A stretch of DNA of 64,000 bases, from NCBI GenBank assembly GCA_905221605.1, contig CAJNDS010002450.1, forward strand, positions 119,824-183,823. The letters run 5' to 3'. The notes under the pieces were generated by a model, which ran no database searches, was not told where the DNA came from, and worked only from the letters and a program-made list of their open reading frames with translations. The position numbers and the translations under genes are program-made. Below are positions 28,080-42,130 of the stretch, piece after piece. The stretch is from Symbiodinium natans (Eukaryota > Sar > Dinophyceae > Suessiales > Symbiodiniaceae). Numbering within the stretch: position 1 is the stretch's first letter; each line of letters opens with the position of its first letter.

Positions 28080-31000
28080 TGCTTAAGCTACTTTGGTGTA
28101 TAAACGGACTTCTTACTTCTTGCTCTCAAGCCCTGCTGAGAAGGCTTATATCGGGTTTAGGGTTTAGGGTTTAGGGTCTAGGGTCTAGGGTTTATGGGTC
28201 AAGGGCCAAGGGCTAAGGCCTTTGGCTGCCCCCAACCCCCAAACACCAAGTCCTAAACCCCAAACTCCTACACCCTAAACCCCGAACTCCTAACCCTTAA
28301 TTAGATCCCTATCATTTTTTTGATGCCTATGCCCTTAATTAGCACCTGTGCATTTCGAGCCTGGTTTAAGAGAGCTGGCAAGCTTTTAGGGTTTAACATG
28401 GTTTGAGGAAACGGGTTTGAAGGTTTAAGGCCTCACGGGCTTAAGGGCTCTGGCCGGGCAAAAGCAGCAAGATGTTCAACTACTGTAACACGAGCAGAAA
28501 CCTTAATTTTACACGTTACACCCTGAACTCTAAACACGGAACCCTAAAACCTGGAGGCCCTATGATTCGCCCTATGATTAAACTCCCAAACGGTGAACCT
28601 TGAAACGCCGTAAGTTCCAACCTTATGACTGCAATCCTGTTCTGCTGCAAACCCAACCAGCCCAATACTCTTTAACTTTAAGGAAAACCTTAAACTAGTT
28701 TTAAAGGGTTCCGTAGTGCGATGAAAGGTATTTGGCTTTCAGCCCGAATCGCCTCACCAGCGGTACAAGTCGTAAAGCCCCCAGTGCCCGTTTGTTGCAA
28801 GTAGCCCGACAATGTGAGCACGTCATGAGCCCGATGATGCATACAGTAAAGGTCATGAAGGGCTTGCGGGCCCCCATCACTCCCAGAATCTTGACTTACG
28901 CCATGATGGAGTGCCGTGATGTGCCATATACAGCAAACAAGTGTTGCGCTTTCATCTCGGCATCCCACCCAGTCAGCACCACCGGCCTCGCTTTTTCATA
29001 TTACAGCATGCAAGAAGAGCACAGATCTTTTGACGCGCAGGGGTGTCTTCGTGGTCGTTGGGCCGACCTTGCTGTCACGCTTTCGGAAGGTCGCTTCTCC
29101 CGCCCAAAGAGCCCAATACCCCTTCCTCATATTGCAACAAGGATTCTGTTGTTGTTTAAGGTACCTACAGTAACTTAAGGTGCATTCTTTGATTAACGGG
29201 TATTGGGCTCTGGGTGCCTCCAAAGGCCCAAGATTTCTGACTCTTCGGTTTTTGGGATTGGCGTGTCCCTTGCTTGCTTCATCCCATTGCGCTGCACGCC
29301 TTGCCCTCCATGGCGGGTGTCCGACAAACCCTAAACCCTAACCAAAAACCCTAAGAAGGATTGTGCTACTTTGGGGTAGATAAAGGTACCCCTATTTCGG
29401 GACTACCCCCACGAGGGCAGCTTAGGGTTCTTTGGCGGATTCAGGTCCATGGAGCAGAAATCGCAACAGAGTTGGGTTCAGGGCTTAGGGTGTTTAGCGT
29501 TTTTTGGGGTTTCGTGCTTTAAGGTCCAGGACTGCGGGCTGCGGCTCAGGGTTTTAGGCTTTTGGTTTTTGTGGTTTGTTTTGGCTGGGGGCTTAAAGGG
29601 AGGGGAGGGAGGGGGAGGAGGGGGGAGGATGGGGAGGATGGGGGAGGGGAGGGAGGGGGGGAGCTCTGGAGCTCCAGCTTGCTCTTCTGTTCTTTGAAGG
29701 ACTGCAGCAGCTTTCTATGGCCTTCAGGCTGCCTGGCCAGTTGCTGACCCCCCCCCCCGGGATTCGAGCCCGGATCCTTCCGGCTGCAAGGTGGATTGCT
29801 GCGGTGGCAGCAAGACCAGGTCGTCAGGATGTCGTGGGACAGCGCCGAGCCCGAAGCTGTGATCCACCAGGGTGTTCTTGGTGTAATCTCGGCCTTGGTG
29901 CACTAACTCCTGCAGGGCAAGCAATTCTTGTAAGGGGCTCACTTAACTATTCCTCATGCGACCACGTCGAGTAGACGCTCCATCGGCCTGCACCTTGTCG
30001 CCGAGCTCCCTCCGTCTTCGGGGGCATGAATCACAGGCCACGCGCAGCTTCAGGACGGTGAGGACGAAATAGGAAAGGCCTGGCAGCTGTTAAGCATGCA
30101 ATCATACGGCGCGGAGGTACAAGTGTCCTGGGAAACACACGTGATCAGCGCCAGACGCCTGAAGTTCAGTCGTTCACGTCCCATTCGAGTGACACGTGCA
30201 CAAACACGCCCGACGCATACCACGCAGGGGCGCTCCTGGCATCTTCAGTCGTCGAGCGGTCGTGCGTACAGACAGCAGCCCGTACTCCAGCTCGTCCACG
30301 TAACCCACCGAGCGCACTTTGGCACATTGGTACGGCACCATCAACCTCACGCCGAGGGCCGGATTGATGTTGACGTTTCCTTTCACCTCCGGCGAGTGCG
30401 TTTCTCGAAGGTGTAGAATTCAAGAACTTAACCTCCTTTCATTTTGCTCATTACATCCTTGGCTCACCCAAAGACCCCTATGTGCGCTGCAACCCTCATG
30501 TCACACGTCTGTTCTCACAGCAGCAACTTTCAAACACCCTCACGCTTCTGCTCAATAGCTGCTAAACACACCCTGGCGATAGGCCCCCAGGGACGGACGT
30601 TTGCCCGCACTTATTTTGGCGACACGTGAGTTTTACTCGAAGACACAGGCTTTCCTAGCGTTGGAAAGGGGGATTTGTTGCGTTGGAAGTCGGAAGTACC
30701 GCGTGCGTGATTTAAGGTATACGGAAAAGTTTGTGGAGAAGGAGCACGTGCTGCACACAGCCGACTGTATTCTGCTCGAATAACCCGAGCTACTGGTGGG
30801 GATTTCAGGTTGAGGAGTGGTCCCATCGCATGTGGCGGCACGCCGGGTTTCGGATCGTCTAAGAGTCGGCCCAGATTTGTGTTGTCTGGCTTTAAGAAAG
30901 GTTCGGCGCAGCACAGACCCTTGACTTTGCGGTCTCACTGGCACAGAGACAGAAGGCGCAGAGCAGAGGCTCGCTGTTTTCCTTGTTTTTGCGCGGGCGA

Positions 31001-31340
31001 AGGACTGCAGGACTGGAAGGCAATTGGAACCTCTCTGTAGCCTACCCCAAAGACGCACTGGCTGCGGCCAACACGTTCAACCCATGCGCGAGGGTTCAAC
31101 GTCGCCCGTTTGCTGCTTTACACAAAACGGAGAGACACGCAACTTCGCGACCGACATGTACTTCTTTCGCCTGTGCGCAGCGGTAGCCGCTGACAAGCTG
31201 AGGTCTTTGTAGGCTCTGGCCAAGCCTTTTCCTTGGACACTCCCGACGACATGCCGGGCTTTGGAGACTTTGGCAGCGATGAGGCCCTCCACCTCATCCG
31301 TGATCTCTCTGGAGGGCCTGCGAAAACGGCAGCTTTGGCC
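28080..31340. other. Mostly unassigned sequence
   Basis: Few telomere-like units and no recognised gene. Frames of 85-150 codons exist near 28690-29180 on both strands and 30096-31060, without identifiable domains. Visible structures: perfect 13-bp inverted arms at 29108-29120 and 29199-29211 (AGAGCCCAATACC and complement), and a G-rich stretch at about 29597-29665. Confidence 0.4.
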
Positions 31341-31920
31341 TAGAGCTGAGGTCAGCAGCAGCAGCAGCAGCAGCAGCAACTGAACTCTGGAAAGCTTAAC
31401 ATGAGTTTTCGCTACGCAAACGCTGGGATGCTTCTGTAACAGTGTTCGCCCAGCTGCACTTGCCAGTTTCCTGCTTCTGCACACACGTGTCTGTTTTTGC
31501 AGCAGCAACTGAATTATCGACAACAAACTTAACATCCAAGTTCTTGCCATGCAACGCTGGGCTAAGCCAGGGTTCCCTGCTTTTCTGCAACACACATTTG
31601 TGTTCGCACAGCTGCAATTGCAGGGTTTCCTGCTTCCTGCAACACACACATGTGTTCTCACAGCAGCAATTGAACTTTCGGGAAAAGGGCGCGACACAAA
31701 TGCTGGGCTGAGACAAGGTTCCCTGTGTTCGCAGCAGCACGTGAACCTTCGAAAAAAACTTAACACACAGCCTGCACAAAGCAAATCATGGGCTGAGCGA
31801 AGGTTCCCTGCTTGCTGCAACATGTGTGCGCGCGCGTGCGCGCACAATTGAACTGTCGACGAACTTCACGTCCATTTCCTGGCACACACAGTTGGCTGAG
31901 CCAGGGCCCCTGCTTTCTGC

Positions 31921-31958
<38 letters not shown>
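31921..31958. repeat. (AC)n microsatellite in satellite unit
   Basis: CTGCAA is followed by about eighteen AC dinucleotides and then ATATGCAGCAATTGAAC: the left arm of the unit's palindrome has expanded and the right arm is missing. Confidence 0.9.
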
Positions 31959-31959
<1 letters not shown>

Positions 31960-32046
31960 GCAGCAATTGAACTGTCGAAAAACTGAACATCAAGCTTCTG
32001 CTCAACACATCCTGAGCTGAGCCGGGGTTCCCTGTTTTCTGCAACA

Positions 32047-32049
32047 CAC

Positions 32050-32082
<33 letters not shown>

Positions 32083-32887
32083 CGTGTGCGTGTGCGTGTG
32101 CGTCTGCGTCTGCGTGTGCGTGTGCGTGTGCGTGTGCGTGGGGGTGTGCGTGTGTGTGTGTGTGTGTGTGTGCGGGTGTGTGCGTGTGTGGGTTGTGTTG
32201 GGTGCGTGTGTGTGTGGCTTGTGCGTGCGTGCGTGCGTGCGTGGGTGCGTGGGTGCGTGCGTGCGTGGGTGCGTGCGTGCGTGTGTGCGTGCGTGCGTGT
32301 GTGCGTGGGTGCGTGTGTGCGTGGGTGCGTGTGTGCGTGTGTGCGTGTGTGCGTGTGTGCGTGTGTGCGTGTGTGCGTGTGTGCGTGTGTGCGTGTGTGC
32401 GTGTGTGCGTGTGTTCGTGTGTGCGTGTGTGCGTGTGTGCGTGTGTGCGTGTGTGCGTGTGTGCGTGTGTGCGTGTGTGCGTCGTTAGTGTGCGTGCGCG
32501 CGTGTGTTCGTGTGTGCGTGTGTGCATGTGGTGCGTGTGCGCGGTGTGCGCGCCGGGCCGGGTGTCGCGGGTGTGTTTGTGTGTGTAATGTGTGGTGTGT
32601 TGTGTGTGCTGTGTGTGTGTGTGTGTTGTGTGTGTGTGTGTGTGTTGTGTGGGTGTGTGTGTGTGTGTTGTGGTGTGTGTTGTGTGGTGTGTGTTGTGTG
32701 GTGTGTGTTGTGTGGTGTGTGTTGTGTGGTGTGTGTTGTGTGGTGTGTGTTGTGTGGTGTGTTTTGTGTGGTGTGTGTTGTGTGGTGTGTGTTGTGTGGT
32801 GTCTGTGTTGTGGTGTGTGTGGTGTGGTGTGTGTGTGTGTTGTGGTGTGTGTGTGTGTGTTGTGGTGTGTGTGTGTGTGTGTGTGTG

Positions 32888-32923
<36 letters not shown>

Positions 32924-33120
32924 TGTTGGTTGTGTGTGTGTGTGTGTGTGTGTATGTGTGTGTGTGTGTGTGTGTGTGGTGTTGGTTGTGTGTGTGTGTG
33001 TGTGTGTGGTGTTGGTTGTGTGTGTGTGTTGGTTGTGTGTTGGTTGTGTGTGTGTGTGTGTGGTGTTGGTTGTGTGTGTGTGTGTGTGTGTGTGTGTGTC
33101 TGTGTGTGTGTGTGCGTGTA

Positions 33121-33158
<38 letters not shown>

Positions 33159-33165
33159 TGTGTCG
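32047..33165. repeat. 1.1-kb GT/GTGTGC microsatellite
   Basis: It starts inside a normal unit (CTGCAACACACGTGTGTG...) and ends by resuming one (GTGTGTCGCACAGCAGCAGTT). Blocks of GTGTGC(G), GTGGTGTGTTGT and pure GT succeed one another. Long frames on both strands (Cys/Val-rich on plus, Thr/His-rich on minus) are artefacts of the repeat. Alternating purine-pyrimidine sequence of this kind can adopt Z-DNA. Confidence 0.95.
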
Positions 33166-33257
33166 CACAGCAGCAGTTAAGCTTTCGACAAACTCAACGT
33201 TCATCTGCTGCTGAGCCAGGGCCACCTGTTTCTGCATCACACATGTGTGTGTGCTCA

Positions 33258-33288
<31 letters not shown>

Positions 33289-35519
33289 TGAACTCTGGAA
33301 AGCTTAGCATGAGTTTTGCCAAGGAATGATGCTTTCTGCAACACACATGTGTGTTCAAACAGCTGCAATTGGTTCCATGCTTTCTGCAACACCCATGTCC
33401 TGACCGCAGCAGTTGAATTTCGACAAACTTATCATCCGTTTGCTGCTAAGCGTTTGGCTCACCCCAGGCACCCTGCTTTCTGCAGAACACATGTGTGTGC
33501 TCACGGCAGCAGTGACTGCACATTCGCAAGCTTAACCAAAATCTTTTGCGAAGCAAGCGCTGGGCGACTTAGCGAGGATGCCCTGCTTTCCGCAACACAC
33601 ACATGTATGCTGTCACAGAAGCTATTAAACTTTTGACAAACTTAACATCAAGCTTCTCCTGGACACTCGGCTAGGCCAGGGCCACCTCCTTTCTGCATCC
33701 CACACATGTGTGTGCTCGCAGCAGCAGCAACTGAACTCTGGACACCTTAACATGAGTTTTGCAAAGCAAACGCTGGGCTGAGCTAGTGTTCCCTGCAACA
33801 CACATATGTGCTGGCACAGCTGCAATTGCCAGTTTCCTGCTTTCGCAACACACGTGTCTGGTTTTGCTGCAGCAAATGAAGTATCGACAACAAACTTAAC
33901 GCCCCAGTTCTTGCCACGCAAAAGCTGGGCTGAGCCAGGGCTCCCAGAGTTCTGCAACACACATGTGTGTTCGCTCAGCTGCAATTGCCAGGGTTTCCTG
34001 CTTCCTGCAACACACGTGTGTTCTCACAGCAGCAATTGAACTTTCGGAAAAAGGACGCGACACAAATACTGGGCTGAGACAAGGTTCCCTGTGTTCTCAC
34101 AGCAGCACGTGAACCTGCGCAGAACGAATCATGGGCTGAGCGAGGGTTCCCTGCTTGCTGCAAGACACATGTGTGTGTTCTTACGGCAGCAATTGAAGCG
34201 TCGAAAAACTTAAAATCAAGCTTCTGCTCAACACATCCTCCCTGCTTTCTGCAACAGACGCGTGTGTTCGCTCAGCAGCAATTAGACTTTCGCCAAACTC
34301 AACATTCATCTGCTGCTAAACACTCGGCTGAGCCAGGGCCACCTGCTTTCTGCATCACACACACACACATATGTGTGCTCACAGCAGCAGCCACTGATTT
34401 CTGGACAGTTTCTGCTAAGCAAACGCTGAGATGAGACAGGGTTCCCTGCTTCTGCAACACACATGTGTGTTGGCACAGCTGCATTGCCTGTTTCCTGCTT
34501 GCAACACACATGTCTGTTTTTTGCAGCAGCAACGAAACCATCAACAAACTTAACACCCAAGAACTCTACGCAAACGCTGGGCTGAGCCAAGGCTCCCTGC
34601 TTTCTGCAACACACATGTGTGTTCGCGCAGCTGCAATTGCCAGGCCAGGGCTTCATGCTTCCTGCAACACACACGTGTGTTCTCACAGCAGCAATTGACC
34701 TTTCGGAAAAAGGACGCGACACAAATGCTGGGCTGAGACAAGGTTCCCTGTGTTCGCAGCAGCACGTGAACCTTCAAAAAAAACTTAACACACAGCCTGC
34801 ACAAAGCAAATCATGGGCTGGGCGAGGGTTCCCTGCTTGCTGCAACACACATGTGTGTGTGTTCTTACGGCAGCAATTGAGGTGTCGAAAAAACTTAACA
34901 TCAACGTTCTGCTCAACACATCCTGAGCTGAGCCGGGGTTCCCTGCTTTCTGCAACACACGTGTGTGTTCGCGCAGCTGCAATTGACAAGGCTTCCTGCT
35001 TTCTGCAACACACACGTGTGCTCTCACAGCAGCAAGTGAACTCTCGGTAAAAGGATGCGACACAAATACAGAGCTGAGGCAAGGTTGCCTGTGTTCTCAC
35101 AGCAGCACGTGAACCTTCCAAAAAACTTCACGCACAGCCTGCGCAGAACGAATCATGGGCTGAGCGAAGGTTCCCTGCTTGCTGCAACACACATGTGTGT
35201 GTTCTTTCGGCAGCAATTGAGGCGTCGAAAAACTTAACATCAACGTTCTGCTCAACACATCCTGAGCTGAGCCGGGGTTCCCTGCTTTCTGCAACACACG
35301 CGTGTGTTCACACAGCAGCAAGTAGACTTTCGCCAAACTCAACATTCATCTGCTGCTAAACACTCGGCTGAACTACGGCCACCTGCTTTCTGCATCACAC
35401 CCCTGTGTGTGCTCACTGCAGCAGCACCTGGACTCTGGAAAGCTGAACATGCCTTTTGGGGCTAAGCAAACGCTGGGATGAGCTGGAGTTCCCTGCTTCT
35501 GCAACACACACACGTGTGT

Positions 35520-36530
35520 CTCACAGCAGCAAGTGAACTCTCGGTAAAAGGATGCGACACAAATACAGAGCTGAGGCAAGGTTGCCTGTGTTCTCACAGC
35601 AGCACGTGAACCTTCCAAAAAACTTCACGCACAGCCTGCGCAGAACGAATCATGGGCTGAGCGAAGGTTCCCTGCTTGCTGCAACACACATGTGTGTGTT
35701 CTTTCGGCAGCAATTGAGGCGTCGAAAAACTTAACATCAACGTTCTGCTCAACACATCCTGAGCTGAGCCGGGGTTCCCTGCTTTCTGCAACACACGTGT
35801 GTGTTCGCGCAGCTGCAATTGACAAGGCTTCCTGCTTTCTGCAACACACACGTGTGCTCTCACAGCAGCAAGTGAACTCTCGGTAAAAGGATGCGACACA
35901 AATACAGAGCTGAGGCAAGGTTGCCTGTGTTCTCACAGCAGCACGTGAACCTTCCAAAAAACTTCACGCACAGCCTGCGCAGAACGAATCATGGGCTGAG
36001 CGAAGGTTCCCTGCTTGCTGCAACACACATGTGTGTGTTCTTTCGGCAGCAATTGAGGCGTCGAAAAACTTAACATCAACGTTCTGCTCAACACATCCTG
36101 AGCTGAGCCGGGGTTCCCTGCTTTCTGCAACACACGTGTGTGTTCGCGCAGCTGCAATTGACAAGGCTTCCTGCTTTCTGCAACACACACGTGTGCTCTC
36201 ACAGCAGCAAGTGAACTCTCGGTAAAAGGATGCGACACAAATACAGAGCTGAGGCAAGGTTGCCTGTGTTCTCACAGCAGCACGTGAACCTTCCAAAAAA
36301 CTTCACGCACAGCCTGCGCAGAACGAATCATGGGCTGAGCGAAGGTTCCCTGCTTGCTGCAACACACATGTGTGTGTTCTTTCGGCAGCAATTGAGGCGT
36401 CGAAAAACTTAACATCAACGTTCTGCTCAACACATCCTGAGCTGAGCCGGGGTTCCCTGCTTTCTGCAACACACGCGTGTGTTCACACAGCAGCAAGTAG
36501 ACTTTCGCCAAACTCAACATTCATCTGCTG
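35520..36530. repeat. 339-bp higher-order repeat, three copies
   Basis: Three consecutive copies with an exact 339-bp period are identical or nearly so over most of their length; the third diverges near 36472. Each holds three palindromes. A related copy precedes at about 35020-35300, and the segment at about 35340-35510 recurs 1175 bp downstream. Confidence 0.9.
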
Positions 36531-38589
36531 CTAAACACTCGGCTGAACTACGGCCACCTGCTTTCTGCATCACACCCCTGTGTGTGCTCACTGCAGCAGC
36601 ACCTGGACTCTGGAAAGCTGAACATGCCTTTTGGGGCTAAGCAAACGCTGGGATGAGCTGGAGTTCCCTGCTTCTGCAACACACACGTGTGTTCTCACAG
36701 CAGCAATTGACCTTTCGGAAAAAGGACGCGACACAAATGCTGGGCTGAGACAAGGTTCCCTGTGTTCGCAGCAGCACGTGAACCTTCAAAAAAAACTTAA
36801 CACACAGCCTGCACAAAGCAAATCATGGGCTGGGCGAGGGTTCCCTGCTTGCTGCAACACACATGTGTGTGTTCTTACGGCAGCAATTGAGGTGTCGAAA
36901 AAACTTAACATCAACGTTCTGCTCAACACATCCTGAGCTGAGCCGGGGTTCCCTGCTTTCTGCAACACACGTGTGTGTTCGCGCAGCTGCAATTGACAAG
37001 GCTTCCTGCTTTCTGCAACACACACGTGTGCTCTCACAGCAGCAATTGATCTTTCGGTAAAAGGACGCGACACACATGCTGGGCTGAGACAAGGTTGCCT
37101 GTGTTCTCACAGCAGCACGTGAACCTTCCAAAAAACTCACGCACAGCCTGCGCAGAACAAATCATAGGCTGAGCGAAGGTTCCCTGCTTGCTGCAACACA
37201 CATGTGTGTGTTCTTATGGCAGCAATTGATGCGTCGAAAAACTTAACATCAACGTTCTGCTCAACACATCCTGAGCTGAGCCGGGGTTCCCTGCTTTCTG
37301 CAACAGACACGTGTGTTCGCACAGCAGCAATTAGACTTTCGCCAAACTCAACATTCATCTGCTGCCAAACGCTCGGCAGAACCAGGGCCACCTGCTTTCT
37401 GCATCACACACATGTGTGTGCTCACAGCAGCAGCAACTCAGCTCTGGAAAGCTAAACACGCCTTTTGGCTAAGCAAATGCTGCGATGAACCAAAGTTCCC
37501 TGCTTTGCAACACACAAGTGTGTTAGCACAGCTGCAATTGCCAGCTTGCTGCTTCTGCAACACACACGTGTGTCCTCACAGCAGCAACGGAACTTAGACA
37601 ACCTTACCACCCAAGTTCTTGCCACGCAAACGCTGGGCTGAGCCAAGGCTTCCTGCTTTCTGCAACACACATGTGTGTTCGCGCAGCTGCAATTGTCAGG
37701 GTTTCCTGCATTCTGCAACACACACGTCTGTTCTCGCAGCAGCATTTGAACAAATGCTGGGCTGAGACAAGCTTCCCTGTGTTCTCACAGCAGCACGTGA
37801 GCCTTCGAAAAACCTAACACACAGCCTGCACAAAGCAAATCACGGGCTGAGCGAGGGTTCCCTGCTAGCAGCAACTGAACTGTCGAAAACTCATCATCAA
37901 CGTTCTGCTCAACACATCCTGAGCTGAACCGGGGTTCCCTGCATTCTACAACACACGTGTGTGTTCGCACAGCAGCAATTAGCCTTTCGCCAAACTCAAC
38001 ATTCATCTGCTGCTAAACACTCGGCTGAGCCAGGGCCACCTGCTTTCTGCATCACACACACACGTGTGTGCTCATGCAGCACGCCGCTTGGCTAAGCGAA
38101 CACTGGGATGAGCTGGAGTTCCCCGCTTCTGCAACACACATGTGTGTTCGCACAGCTGCAATTGCCAGTTAACACACATGTCTTTTTTCGCAGCATCAAC
38201 GCTGGGCTGAGCCAGGGTTCCCTGCTTTCTGCAACACACATTTGTGTTCTCACAGCAATTAAACTTTCGACAAACTCAACATTCATCTGCTGCTAAGCGC
38301 TCGGCTTGGGCCAGGGCCACCTGCTTTCTGCATCACACACACATGTGTGTGTGCTCAGTGCAGCAGCAAATGAACTCTGGAAAGCTAAACACGTCTTTTG
38401 GCTAAGCAACTGCTTGGATGAGCCAGAGATCAACGTCCTGCTCAACACATCCTGAGCTGAGCCGGGTTTCCCTGCTTTCTGCAACACACGTGTGTGTTCG
38501 CACAGCAGCAATTAGACTTTCGTCAAACTCAACATTCATCTGCTGCTAAACACTCGGCTGAACCAGGGCCGCCTGCTTTCTGCATCACA

Positions 38590-41500
38590 CACACACACGT
38601 GTGTGCTCACTTTGGGGGCTAAGCAAACGCTGGGGTGAGCTAGAGTTCCCTGCTTTGCAACACACATGTGTGTTCGCGCAGCTGCAATTGCCAGGCGCCG
38701 GCTTCTGCAACACACACATGTGTGTTCTCACAGCAGCAGCAACGGAGTTTCGACAAACTTACCACCCAAGTTCTTGCTACGCAAACGCTGGGCTGGGGCA
38801 GGGTTTCCCGTTTCTGCCACACACATGTGTGTTCGCACAGCTGCAATTGACAAGGCTTCCGGCTTTCTGCAACACACACGTGTGCTCTCACAGCAGCAAG
38901 TGAACTCTCGGTAAAAGGATGCGACACAAATACTGGGCTGAGGCAAGGTTCCCTGTGTTCTCACAGCAGCACGTGAACCTTCCAAAAACTTCACGCACAG
39001 CCTGCACAGAACGAATCATGGGCTGAGCGAAGGTTCCCTGCTTGCTGCAACACACATGTGTGTGTTCTTTCGGCAGCAATTGAGGCGTCGAAAAACTTAA
39101 CATCAACGTTCTGCTCAACACATCCTGAGCTGAGCCGGGGTTCCCTGCTTTCTGCACACACGCGTGTGTTCACACAGCAGCAAGTAGACTTTCGCCAAAC
39201 TCAACATTCATCTGCTGCTAAACACTCGGCTGAACCAGGGCCACCTGCTTTCTGCATCACACACCTGTGTGTGCTCACTGCAGCAGCACCTGGACTCTGG
39301 AAAGCTGAACATGCCTTTTGGGGCTAAGCAAACGCTGGGATGAGCTGGAGTTCCCTGCTTCTGCAACACACATGTGTGTTCGCACAGCTGCAATTGCCAG
39401 CTTCCTGCTTCTGCAAAGAAAACGTGTGTTCTCACAGTAGCAACTGTAGTTTCGACAGAACTTAACATCCAAGTTCTTGCCGCGCAAACGCTGGGCTAAG
39501 CCGGGGTTCCTGCTTTCTGCAACACACATGTGTGTGTTCTTACAGCAGCAACTGAAGTTTCAAAAAAACTAGACATCAACGTCCTGCTCAACACATCCTG
39601 AGCTGAGCCGGGTTTCCCTGCTTTCTGCAACACACGTGTGTGTTCGCACAGCAGCAATTAGACTTTCGCCAAACTCAACATTCATCTGCTGCTAAACACT
39701 CGGCTGAACCAGGGCCGCCTGCTTCCTGCATCACACACACACATGTGTGTGCTCACTGTGGGGGCTAAGCAAACGCTGGGGTGAGCTAGAGTTCCCTGCT
39801 TTGCAAAACACATGTGTGTTCGCGCAGCTGCAGTTGCCAGCTTCCGGCTTCTGCAACACACACATGTGTGCTCTCACAGCAGCAGCAACGGAACTTCGAC
39901 AAACTTACCACCCAAGTTCTTGCTACGCAAACGCTGGGCTGGGGCAGGGTTTCCCGTTTCTGCCACACACATGTGTGTTCGCACAGCTGCATCTGACAAG
40001 GCTTCCGGCTTTCTGCAACACACACGTGTGCTCTCACAGCAGCAAGTGAACTTTCGGTAAAAGGACGCGACACAAATACTGGGCTGAGGCAAGGTTCCCT
40101 GCGTTCTCACAGCAGCACGTGAACCTTCCAAAACCTTCACGCACAGCCTGCGCAGAACGAATCATGGGCTGAGCGAAGGTTCCCTGCTTGCTGCAACACA
40201 CATGTGCGTGTTCTTACAGCAGCAACTGAACTTTCAAACAACTATAGACACCAACGTCCTGCTCAACACATCCTGAGCTGAGCCGGGGTTCCCTGCTTTC
40301 TGCAACACACGCGTGTGTTCACACAGCAGCAAGTAGACTTTCGCCAAACTCAAATTTCATCTGCTGCTAAACACTCGGCTGAACCAGGGCCACCTGCTTT
40401 CTGCATCACACACATGTGTGTGCTCACTGCAGCAGCACCTGGACTCTGGAAAGCTGAACATGCCTTTTGGGGCTAAGCAAACGCTGGGATGAGCTGGAGT
40501 TCCCTGCTTCTGCAACACACACGTGTGTTCGCACAGCTGCAATTGCCAGCTTGCTGCTTCTGCAACACACACGTGTGTCCTCACAGCAGCAACGGAACTT
40601 CGACAAACTTACCACCCAAGTTCTTGCCACGCAAACGCTGGGCCGAGCCAAGGCTTCCTGCTTTCTGCAACACACATGTGTGTTCGCGCAGCTGCAATTG
40701 TCAGGATTTCCTGCATTCTGCAACACACACGTGTGTTCTCACAGCAGCATTTGAACTTTCGGCAAAAGGACGCGACACACATGCTGGGCTGAGACAAGGT
40801 TCCCTGTGTTCTCACAGCAGCACGTGAACCTTCGAAAAACCTAACACACAGCCTGCACAAAGCAAATCATTTGCTGAGCGAGGGTTCCCTGCTAGCAGCA
40901 ACTGAACTGTCGAAAACTCATCATCAACGCTCTGCTCAACACATCCTGAGCTGAACACATGTGTGTGTTCGCACAGCAGCAACTGAGCCAGGGCCACCTG
41001 CTTTCTGCCTCACACACACACATGTGTGTGTGTGCTCACTGCAGCAGCACCTGGACTCTGGAAAGCTGAACATGCCTTGCGGGGCTAAGCAAACGCTGGG
41101 ATGAGCTGGAGTTCCCTGCTTCTGCAACACACACGTGTGTTCGCACAGCTGCAAGTGCCAGTTAACACACATGTTTTTTTTGAAGCGTCAACGCTGGGCT
41201 GAGTGCTTTCTGCAACACACGCGTGCGTTCTCACAGCAATTGAACTTTCGACAAACACAACATTCCTCTGCTGCTAAGCGCTCGGCTTGGGCCAGGGCCA
41301 CCTGCTTTCTGCATCACACACACACACACACACATGTGTGCGTGCTCACTGCAGCAGCAACTGAGCTCTGGAAAGCTAAACGCGCCTTTTGGCTAAGCAA
41401 CTGCTTGGGTGAGCCAGAGTTCCCTGCTTTGCAAGACACATGTGTGTTCGCACAGCTGCAATTGCCAGCTTCCTGCTTCTGCAAAGAAAACGTGTGTTCT

Positions 41501-42130
41501 CACAGTAGCAACTGTATTTTCGACACAACTTAACATCCAAGTTCTTGCCGCGCAAACGCTGGGCTAAGAGGGGGTTCCTGCTTTCTGCAACACACATGTG
41601 TGTGTTCTTACAGCAGCAACTGAAGTTTCAAAAAACTAGACATCAACGTCCTGCTCAACACATCCTGAGCTGAGCCGGGTTTCCCTGCTTTCTGCAACAC
41701 ACGTGTGTGTTCGCACAGCAGCAGTTAGACTTTCGCCAAACTCAACATTCATCTGCTGCTAAACACTCGGCTGAACCAGGGCCGCCTGCTTTCTGCATCA
41801 CACACACACATGTGTGTGTGCTCACTTTGGGGGCTAAGCAAACGCTGGGGTGAGCTAGAGTTCCCTGCTTTGCAACACACATGTGTGTTCGCGCAGCTGC
41901 AGTTGCCAGCTTCCGGCTTCTGCAACACACACATGTGTGTTCTCACAGCAGCAACGGAATTTCGACAAACTTACCACCCAAGTTCTTGCTACGCAAACGC
42001 TGGGCTGGGGCAGGGTTTCCCGTTTCTGCCACACACATGTGTGTTCGCACAGCTGCAATTGACAAGGCTTCCGGCTTTCTGCAACACACACGTGTGCTCT
42101 CACAGCAGCAAGTGAACTCTCGGTAAAAGG
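38590..42130. repeat. Longer higher-order copies within the satellite
   Basis: Blocks beginning TTTGGGGGCTAAGCAAACGC or close variants recur near 38608, 39757 and 41825 and run in parallel for several hundred bp, so segments of about 1.1-2.1 kb were duplicated within the array. Confidence 0.75.

Noticed and set aside
29745-29800. tRNA T-arm-like stem (minus strand, CCGGG CTCGAAT CCCGG)
   Set aside because: No matching acceptor, D or anticodon arms could be folded around it, and a poly(C) run adjoins; perhaps a chance or SINE relic.
32050-33258. Long Cys/Val-rich and Thr/His-rich reading frames up to 376 codons
   Set aside because: They are translations of the GT/AC microsatellite in several frames at once and have no non-repeat content.
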